DNA of 64,000 bases, taken from NCBI GenBank assembly GCA_014607495.2, contig CP053149.1, forward strand, positions 10,552,120-10,616,119. The letters run 5' to 3'. The stretch comes from Carposina sasakii (taxonomy: Eukaryota; Arthropoda; Insecta; Lepidoptera; Carposinidae). A program made the position numbers and the translations under genes. The notes under the pieces are model-generated. The model made no database searches, was not told where the DNA came from, and saw only the letters and a program-made list of their open reading frames with translations. Within the stretch, counting starts at the first letter, position 1. Each line of letters begins with the position of its first letter. Below, one piece after another: positions 58,801 through 64,000 of the stretch.

Positions 58801-61800
58801 AACACCAAAGTCAAGTGAATGCAGTGGAAATGAGAGCATTGAGAAGTATGTGTGGAGTCACTTTGAAAGATAGAATAAGAAATGAGGTGATCAGAAAGAA
58901 GTGTGGTATAAATTAGGACGTGGTGACGTTTGAGAAGGGTATGTTGAGGTGGTTTGGGCATGTGGAAAGGATGAGTGAAAGTAGACTGACAAAGAATTGT
59001 ACACAACGGAAGAGTGGATGGAAGGGTTGGAAGGGGAAGACCTCGCCGAACTTTCACCGATCAAATTGGTGAAATTCTAGAGAAAGGTCAGGTCAAGAGT
59101 ACCCTAAACCGACGAGCGTGCATGAAGAATATCATGAAAGTAGATGAAGCGAAAGAGGTGTGTCAGGATCGTAGCAAATGGAGATCCGTGATCTCTGCCT
59201 ACCCCTCCGGGAAAGAGGCGTGATTATTATGTATGTATGTATATGTAGTAATTACAAACAGGCAGAGTTACTTTCTCATCCATAATATTACTGCGGCTCC
59301 GCTCGCGTCGATATCGCTTATAGCGTGGAAGAGGTATATAAAATAGTTTACGTACGACCTATTCTCAGACCTAACGAATATACATACAAAATTTCATACG
59401 AATCGGTCAAGCCGTTTCGGAGGAGTTTGGTTACAAACACACACCGCAACACGAGAATTTTATACATTAGAAGAAAGGATATATGAATGTGTGTATGTTT
59501 GGCAGTTATACACACATGCACGGTAGGAGATTGACTAAGCGCATCCCATACTTCTTTGTATTTTCTCTATCTATTATATAAAAATGAACCGCTAAATGTG
59601 TTGCTAAGCACAAATCTCGAGAACGTCAGAACCGATTTCGCTAATTATTTTTTAAGACTATTCCTTGAAGTACGAGGATGGTTCTTACGAAGAGAAAAAT
59701 TTTAAAAATACCTGTAATAGTCGAAAACAACACTTTCCTATAGCGGCCGGCCCACGTGAAACGGCATTACACCCGAGCAAAGACGGGGCGGATCCTTAGT
59801 ACATATATTTGTCTGTACATTCTTATCGTTATAATTTAATTATTGTCATATGTCTCCTTTTTTATTTTCTTGACTTGTGTTGTCTGTGTGTAAGCCAAAA
59901 GGTAAATAAACTATATTGTATTGTACGAGTATGTTCGCAGCGCGGGGCGCGGGGCGGCGGCGGCGCGCGGGGCGCTCGCGGCGCGGCGGCGGCGCCCAGC
60001 GAGCAGGAGGTGCTGGGCGTCATGATGCGCGGACACGAGGCCATGATGGCTGTCTACACCGCACGACATCGCGCGCTGCAGGTAAACGCTTATGTACCCA
60101 CTCAATTTGAAACGGCACTAAATACCCTATTGAGCGTTTTCCCACTTGACGACACGGTCATGACCACGGCTTTTTTGAAAGCGAAAATGTATTATAGTAT
60201 AGTTCGTTTTTCCATTATACGACACGATCACGACACGGCCCTCATACTAGTTGACGAAATGTTGTGGTCGTAGTGGAAAAACGCGCATTCCCTTATTTAA
60301 CGTCTGTTAATTTCTGAGAAAGCCATCTTGTAGACCTAATGATAAAGATCTTATCGATGACAAAAAGAGAAGATCCGCCGTATCGCATAGTTATTACTAT
60401 ACATAGTTATTATTAGTTCAATGATAATTATGTTTCCTTGTAAAGACATTACATAAACTTACCGATTTATTTGTGTAAAAAATTCTCTCTAGGTCCTCTA
60501 AGATCCATTGATGGATCTTTTTACACTTTTATGTCCACTTTAATCCTCGATCCTAGAATATTTGCAAAATGGATTTTTTTAGACTTTTTGGTTCTAAAAA
60601 ATCCATTATAAAAATAAAGCGGGTGACACATGCAATCTTCATTATCAACTTTAAAAACTTTGTAATGCCACATCTACAGTAGCCATTTTCAATAGTGTGG
60701 GACCCATTTGTAAAGTCTTCAAATATCGATTTTCGTGGGACTTACTTCCGCCATACGAACTACTGATATGTACGTTTTTGGCATATTTTCCTGAACATGA
60801 AAAGTGCGGTAGTCACTTCGTAAGGGTATGGAGGGGGAAGTTATGACGTAACAAAGATGGCGGCCGGGCATATACTATTTACTTTGTATTTAGATAACTA
60901 CTGGGCCAATTTACTTAAATAGGGTCTCAAATGAAAGGTATTTAAATGGGCATTATTTAATTCCTAATATATTCATGTAAACATAGTAACAAATGAAATA
61001 TTAAATGTAATATAATAATAATAAAACTATTTTTATCACGTGAAATTGGGGTTGGTTCCATAGAAAAAAATTATCGTAACCTTACAAAGAATACGATGTA
61101 TTAAAAAACAATGTTGTCTTTTTACACCCTGTATGTATATAGACAATAGTTATCTGAATGATTCAGCCGTCGAAGTTAAAGTTGATAAAGAAGATTGCAT
61201 GTGTCACCCGCTTTATTTTTATAATGGATTTTAATACACACATTGGTTCTAAAAAATCCATTTTGGAAATATTCTAGTATCTAGGATTAAAGTAGACATA
61301 AAAGTGTAAAAAGAGCCATCAATGGATTTTTACAATGGATCTTAGTGGACCTAGGGAAAATTCTTTTAAGGGCTGATTTTTTCAAATATCAGTCAACCTA
61401 TCAGAAGAATAAAGGTCTTTCTCTAAAACTTGATAATGATAAAGACATCATCAACTTTATTCTTTAGGTAAGCTATCTGACTTCAGCTATACCTATGAGC
61501 TGAAAAATCAGCCCTAATTAAATTCATTGCTTGTTTTCAGATCTTTCATTCAGTGAGGATAAACAAAAATTTAAAAGCAGCTTTAGAGTCTGTAATAGCT
61601 CTGGAAGATACTTCGGTTATATTGGATATTTTGAGTGTTATGGCACATAAACCGTAAGTTTATTTTAAATATTTACTTTTCAATAAAATCACACACATGC
61701 ACGCACAACAATGTACTATTGTTTCTAATAATTCCTATATTGTTTCAGATCACTGTGGAATCTGGACATCTGTTTGTTAATGCTGCCTAAAATATTCGAG

Positions 61801-62162
61801 TTATTGCAAAGCAAATATGAATCGTAAGTATTATTTGATTACCGTTTGAATAGCTGAATTTATTATATTAAGACATACATAAGATAAACCTAAAACAATG
61901 TTACAGATTTATGCAATGCGGCTGCAACGCTTTACGGCTTATAGTGCGTAATTTCTCATCAGTGGTTCGAGCCAACGTGAGTGCCCCGGTCCGCACTCTA
62001 GGTGTGGACATCCCGCGTGAAGAGCGCTACGCCAAGTGTGTCCAGATCCACCGCACACTACTCGACATCCGAGCTTTCCTTCTGAAGAGACAAACATTAC
62101 AGGGCCGCCTCGGCGCCGCCTTCCGAGATCTCCACACCCTCATGCAACAAGGCCTAGATTGA
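46871..62162 (+). CDS. KATNB1: Katanin p80 WD40 subunit B1
   Basis: Regulatory subunit of the microtubule-severing ATPase katanin; it targets p60 to centrosomes, spindle poles and cilia. Sixteen exons, all phase-consistent: 46871-46901, 47010-47140, 47316-47649, 47739-47937, 48018-48168, 48775-48949, 49166-49300, 55439-55495, 56080-56211, 56725-56865, 57618-57720, 58349-58469, 59941-60081, 61541-61653, 61749-61823, 61907-62162; 764 aa. N-terminal WD40 propeller (about 1-300): [51 protein letters not shown] long linker rich in Ser/Pro and charged residues follows (about 310-590; PEPEPEPE in exon 12). The con80 p60-binding domain (about 590-764) contains [38 protein letters not shown] and [12 protein letters not shown], matching the human C-terminus. 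Human KATNB1 has 655 aa; the excess is linker. Exon 13 opens with Arg/Gly/Ala-rich low complexity. Intron 7 (6.1 kb) hosts a transposase gene. Confidence 0.96.
48186..48470 (+). mobile_element. Dispersed repeat in KATNB1 intron 5
   Basis: TAATAAAAATGTAACGGATT, TTTGTCTGTTTGTTGGTTTG, CGATTTCGATACAGTTTTCA GGAATATATTGTGACAGG and ATCCCGGATAATTTCGATAT occur in order. The same text runs in the opposite direction at 49402-49706 in intron 7. Roughly 280 bases correspond, with scattered differences. Confidence 0.8.
49402..49706 (-). mobile_element. Inverted copy of the intron-5 repeat, in KATNB1 intron 7
   Basis: Starts AGTGGACGCCCGCGACTCGG and runs to TCCGTTACATTTTTATTATA; it is the inverse of 48186-48470 plus the GGACGCCCGCGACT end. 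It ends directly against a TIR element (49708). Exons 6 and 7 lie between the two copies. Confidence 0.8.
49708..49890 (-). mobile_element. TIR element end (family of 28676-29032)
   Basis: CAGGGTATTTTTTGGTCGTC AACG, then TTCTCCTCATCATCACGAAC ATTTTTCTC and GAAGCATACCTGG, is the inverse of 28930-29032. It is truncated distally. Confidence 0.7.
49891..52463. other. KATNB1 intron 7, proximal part
   Basis: No exon found that would keep frame. It contains a GC-rich island at about 50690-50900 (CCGCGCGCGCGGCGCACGCG), half of a MITE (50996-51089: ATGTTAAGAATGGAGAGAGA to GCCGGAATCGACC) and a GGACGCCCGCGACT-type repeat copy at 51945-52185 (ATCCCGGGCAAATATTTTTA to GTCGCGGGCATCCACTAG). The island could be an internal promoter or enhancer; this is not supported beyond composition. 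Confidence 0.45.
52464..53385 (-). mobile_element. RTE-type LINE, 5'-truncated, reverse-transcriptase part
   Basis: The minus strand encodes, in slightly broken frames, QREVRQGD, then [14 protein letters not shown] (the FADD catalytic box of reverse transcriptase), [41 protein letters not shown] and [20 protein letters not shown]. It then reaches the same 3' end as 26802-27211 (inverse of CATTTACAGCCCTGTGAAGT). The reading frame is interrupted near the 5' end and by small changes downstream, so no functional protein is made. It lies against the transposase-bearing segment in KATNB1 intron 7. Confidence 0.85.
53526..53554. repeat. GT microsatellite
   Basis: (GT)n with one interruption lies just upstream of the transposase gene. 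A longer open frame running through it is not thought to be the real start. Confidence 0.85.
53601..54755 (+). CDS. IS630/Tc1/mariner-type transposase, apparently intact
   Basis: Single-exon frame of 384 codons with no interruption. Start chosen at ATG 53601 ([15 protein letters not shown]), because the upstream extension only reads through a GT microsatellite. The N-terminal part (about 1-110) is helix-turn-helix-like, of the DUF4817 kind common in arthropod transposons. The catalytic part has the DDE-type triad: Asp168 in IIFTDESTF, Asp259 in [10 protein letters not shown] and Asp301 in [13 protein letters not shown]. There are 41 residues between the last two, a DD41D spacing known for one mariner-like group. 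It cuts and pastes DNA at TA sites in this superfamily. It sits in sense orientation in KATNB1 intron 7. GC content is clearly higher than in surrounding intron, which fits a recent arrival. Confidence 0.92.
   Translation: MPHQYTSREYLNMVYCYGRADGNATLALREYGIRHPEAQQPTDYRVILRAVYRILENQPIVPVSHGSGQEISIAAQDAILAVMNENPALGVRTAARVLRQRHGHRSRHAVSYSTVWKTLRRSRQRPYKIHRVQALVPGDAGRRVAYCRWLLQQSEASPGFAQNIIFTDESTFTNNGMWNRRNSHWWSHRNPYRTQETGHQTRWKWNVWAGVFGNQILGPVFLPPRMTGLTYLDLLNGYITDYVDNLPLAQLQRTWFQQDGAPPHSTHAVRRQLSDMFDDRWIGRYGPQPWPARSPDLTPLDFFLWGYVKDRVFDRPCTNAEEMQSRIMHVFDELKYRAAHEGILELVHQNTLHRARACLQVQGRQFEQYLIRVERPLIDDPDNN
54756..55392 (+). mobile_element. 3' flank and candidate right end of the transposon
   Basis: After the transposase stop the sequence runs to AACCAAAAAACACCCTGTA; CCCTG ends at 55390, followed by TA. 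That end resembles those of the foldback (AAAACACCCTG TA) and of 49708 (inverse CAGGGTATTTTTTGGT). A matching left end near 53.4 kb was not found; the LINE at 52464-53385 may have separated or deleted it. The boundary is therefore tentative. Confidence 0.4.
57285..57545 (+). mobile_element. Short RTE-derived element in KATNB1 intron 10
   Basis: GTTGAACGGCGATATCACCC CATGTCTGCCCGTGAGTATC GTAAAAGGCG and CACATTGCGGTCACCAATCC match the 5' part at 13650-13800. It then switches to the 3' end GTCCAGCAGAGTGGACTGCA TTAGGCTGAT. It is the same deletion design as 34219-34348 and 13645-14205. Confidence 0.78.
58101..58246. mobile_element. Palindromic MITE, copy 3, in KATNB1 intron 11
   Basis: GGTCAATTCTGACCGTCACG at the left and its inverse (GTGACGGTCAGAATCGACC) at the right, with CATTTATGTTAAGAATGGAG in the centre. 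It belongs to the family of 11230-11375. Confidence 0.82.
58755..59222 (+). mobile_element. Decayed LINE reverse-transcriptase C-terminus
   Basis: With frameshifts and stops it reads [54 protein letters not shown] and then openly [16 protein letters not shown] to SAYPSGKEA and a stop. This is the usual tail of insect non-LTR retrotransposon proteins. It closes with (ATGT)n. The first half is broken, so it is inactive. Confidence 0.8.
59240..59790. mobile_element. Two dispersed repeats in KATNB1 intron 12
   Basis: 59265-59475 contains GCGGCTCCGCTCGCGTCGAT and CGGTCAAGCCGTTTCGGAGG AG. 59570-59790 contains TATAAAAATGAACCGCTAAA, CTCGAGAACGTCAGAACCGA TTTCG and GAGCAAAGACGGGGCGGATC. Both are of types I know as abundant in moth genomes. 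Boundaries are approximate. Confidence 0.6.
60133..60286. mobile_element. MITE in KATNB1 intron 13
   Basis: Outer inverted repeats AGCGTTTTCCCACTTGACGA C and GTCGTAGTGGAAAAACGCGC. Inner copies of GACACGGTCATGACCACGG / ATCACGACACGGCC also pair. Non-coding, about 150 bases, starting only about 50 bases after the exon 13 donor. Confidence 0.75.
60489..61355. mobile_element. TIR element with about 190-base inverted ends, intron 13
   Basis: Left end CTAGGTCCTCTAAGATCCAT and right end, inverse, CTAGGTCCACTAAGATCCAT. The arms also share CACTTTTATGTCCACTTTAA and AAAATAAAGCGGGTGACACA TGCAATCTTC. The unrelated centre (about 60670-61160) holds AACAAAGATGGCGGCCGGGC (a YY1/Pho-like GATGGC core) and a TTTTTACACCCTGTATG end like those of the TA-flanked families. 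That suggests one element inside another. Confidence 0.82.
61369..61515. mobile_element. MITE abutting the previous element, intron 13
   Basis: Ends AGGGCTGATTTTTTCA and TGAAAAATCAGCCCT are inverted repeats about 145 bases apart. It finishes about 25 bases before the exon 14 acceptor, so it probably supplies or crowds the branch-point region. Confidence 0.78.
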
Positions 62163-62208
62163 TGCCCTACTAACCGTGACAAAAAAAATAGAATTATTGT
62201 AAATTGTA

Positions 62209-62214
62209 AATAAA
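62209..62214 (+). terminator. Poly(A) signal, KATNB1
   Basis: AATAAA 47 bases after the stop codon gives a very short 3' UTR if used. Confidence 0.6.
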
Positions 62215-63534
62215 AAACTAGATTACCTATATTAAATTTTATTGTAAAAATAACAGAACTTACATACTCAAAGTATTATGAAATAATGTTAGTAAAATCA
62301 TAAAGATTGGAGTTATAATATAGTCTCCTAAATGGTAGTCATATAGGGCAGAAAAGTAAGTGATCACAGGTGGTAAACAACCTGTTTGTCCCACAATCTG
62401 AATACAATGTATAGTCACTTACTTAATATGAAATCAGCAAATTACTTCCAATAATTATTTTACAGAAATCCTAGAAAAATCTTGACATTATCCAAACATC
62501 CATAAAAAGGTCTGATTTGTGATACACATATATGTAAATGTATATGCATTCTTCCAATAGTATAATAATGACTTAAGTATACAAACTTAAAAACCAAATT
62601 GCATTTTAACTAAATTAAGTTTAGGAAATGTAAGTTTCACAGGTAATTAGAATCTCATGTTTGCTTTTCATTACCCAAAATTGCCACATTGTGCCTCAAT
62701 AAATAGTCATATTAACATATTAATTATAATTTTTGATATCATCCAAAATATGTAGATAAAAATTCAGACTGACTAATATTTTAATGTTTTCAACCTAAAT
62801 GTTTATAAAAAATTAGGAAGATGTTTATGTTATGTACTTAAATTTAACATTAAATAATCAAATAATCTTGTTGTTTTTTTAATTCAATACAATAAAGTGT
62901 ATCAAAGTGTCAAAAAGTATAAATATAAGTTATTTATTCAAATTGGAAGTTACAAGTTGAGCCTTAGCATTTGGTAGGTCTGAAAATAAATTTGGAACTG
63001 TGGATACCAGCTAGAACTACATGAAATAAGTTCATGTAGACTGGACTAGTCCAGCTGTATTTTAGTTTTATGTTAATTATATTCTAAAATTTGACAAAAT
63101 AGATTCACCAGCATGAATATAATATTTAAAACTTTTGTCTAAGTTCATAATGAATGTTTTGTCAAAGTCATTTAACAACATTTCTTACTAATGAGACTGC
63201 AGACTCCAAAATGATGCCAACTTGACTACATAATCTTGTATTGTTCACACAAACATTGAACTATATAGTGACTTAAGATAGTCATACAGATAATGTACAA
63301 AGGTGAGCTTATCTCTATGTTATATCTGTTTCCAATCCATGGCTTTTTACAGGTGCCACCAACATGTATGGCACTAAGCATTGCCAGTAGTAAACAAGTA
63401 GCTGCTGAATATTTTGTGATACCATGGTGTGCAAACACTGACTAGTCAATAAAGTGCATGGTAGTAGCTATGCTATACCTATCACACATTTAGACAGTGA
63501 CTTTATACCAGCTAGCTAGACATGTAACAACTAT
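62215..63534. other. Intergenic or 3' UTR DNA between KATNB1 and MPHOSPH6
   Basis: AT-rich, unique-looking, repeat-poor by comparison with the rest of the window, with only spurious short frames. It could include a long alternative 3' UTR of either convergent gene. Confidence 0.5.
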
Positions 63535-63540
63535 TTTATT
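63535..63540 (-). terminator. Candidate poly(A) signal, MPHOSPH6
   Basis: TTTATT on the plus strand is AATAAA on the minus strand, only 12 bases past the stop. It would give a minimal 3' UTR, so a signal further on may be used instead. Confidence 0.35.
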
Positions 63541-63551
63541 ATATAATAAAG

Positions 63552-63968
63552 TTATTGTTTCCTTTTTTTCACTGTATATTTACTTGGTGTATCATCATTA
63601 GTAGATTTCTTTCTTTTATTGAATGCTTGCATTTTTTTATACAGCACCTCATCAGATATGTCTTTCTGCATGTCCTCAGCCGGTTCATCTTTAGCATTTT
63701 CAAGTTTCATCAACCTTTCTATTTCTGGGTTCATACCCTTATACGACAGTCTTCCTTCCACCAAATCTTCACAAAATATAAAACTTGTTTCTGTTATAAA
63801 ATTACCACTCGCGTGTCTCATTTCCTTTGTTATCACATTTGAGTATAAACTGTCGTGTCCATGAGTATTTTCTATTTCTTTTTCAATCCTTTCTTTAGTC
63901 TTTTTCATAAATTTCATGTCTAACACGGATTTTGGTAACTGCAATTTTTTCTTCGTTATATTTGCCAT
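63552..63968 (-). CDS. MPHOSPH6: M-phase phosphoprotein 6 (nuclear exosome cofactor)
   Basis: RNA-binding cofactor of the nuclear RNA exosome; in human and yeast MPP6 proteins help dock the helicase MTR4 and act in 3' maturation of 5.8S rRNA. Single exon, 138 aa. The N-terminal basic segment (PKSVLDMKFMKKTKERIEKE, about 13-32) parallels human LSKNLLRMKFMQRG. The central hallmark SFIFCEDLVEGRLSYKGMNP (about 62-81) followed by EIERLM matches human SFLLCEDLLYGRMSFRGFNP. Then come an acidic stretch and DISDEVLYKKMQAF. The C-terminus is basic (KYTVKKRKQ), a possible nuclear localisation signal. It is somewhat shorter than the human protein (160 aa), mainly at the C-terminus. The start Met at 63968 lies only 33 bases from the window edge, so upstream non-coding exons cannot be judged. 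It is convergent with KATNB1. Confidence 0.93.
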   Translation of the reverse strand: MANITKKKLQLPKSVLDMKFMKKTKERIEKEIENTHGHDSLYSNVITKEMRHASGNFITETSFIFCEDLVEGRLSYKGMNPEIERLMKLENAKDEPAEDMQKDISDEVLYKKMQAFNKRKKSTNDDTPSKYTVKKRKQ

Positions 63969-64000
63969 TGTGAATATTCTTACAGTGCTCCTAGATATTC

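Noticed and set aside
58623..59057. 144-codon minus-strand frame rich in His, Thr and Leu
   Set aside because: Antisense to the decayed LINE fragment, whose sense strand shows reverse-transcriptase tail motifs.
59862..60110. Ala/Arg-rich frames around KATNB1 exon 13
   Set aside because: Low-complexity shadows of the GGC-rich coding exon.

Overview
This 64 kb window is nuclear DNA of an animal, almost certainly a moth or butterfly. It is AT-rich and sprinkled with TAGGTACCTA-type runs. Its genes have many short exons with canonical GT-AG introns, and its introns and intergenic DNA are full of short TIR elements, SINEs and 5'-truncated LINEs of kinds I know as common in Lepidoptera. There is no operon, CRISPR array or prokaryotic signal. 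No sequence search was run: identities rest on protein motifs recognised by eye, and exon joins were checked for GT-AG ends and codon phase.

Layout. 1-16100: gene-poor DNA with scattered GC-richer islands (possible regulatory DNA) and a few small repeats. 16487-24778 (+): core-binding factor beta (Brother/Big brother), the Runx partner, in three exons with a repeat-filled second intron and a poly(A) signal at 25933. 25960-35700: intergenic, with LINE and SINE insertions and several TIR elements flanked by TA. 35737-37678 (+): AKTIP/FTS homologue (UEV-like, five exons), convergent with 37857-38622 (-), a UPF0598 (C8orf82-type) protein in two exons. 38860-46600: repeat-dense, with a 1.7 kb foldback element (39889-41611), an orphan exon-like segment (41821-41996), a diverged tandem repeat, a non-autonomous hAT element with an 8-bp target duplication, and tRNA-derived SINEs. 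46871-62162 (+): katanin p80 (KATNB1), 16 coding exons, 764 codons; intron 7 holds an apparently intact 384-aa IS630/Tc1/mariner-type transposase gene. 63552-63968 (-): MPHOSPH6, convergent with KATNB1.

The five host genes serve separate housekeeping or developmental functions (transcription-factor partner, vesicle-trafficking adaptor, unknown conserved protein, microtubule severing, RNA exosome cofactor) and show no sign of acting as one pathway.

The most interesting signal is in the mobile DNA. The foldback element keeps the first 38 codons of a transposase whose N-terminal motif (YGRADGN) is the same as in the intact transposase 13 kb away. Its ends (CAGGATGT / CAGGGTGT inside TA) recur on several smaller palindromic elements here. 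This suggests one transposase type serving a group of non-autonomous families. Other points: a cysteine at the catalytic E2 position of the AKTIP homologue, where human AKTIP has aspartate as I recall it; inverted repeat copies flanking KATNB1 exons 6-7; and probable overlapping convergent 3' ends of AKTIP and UPF0598.
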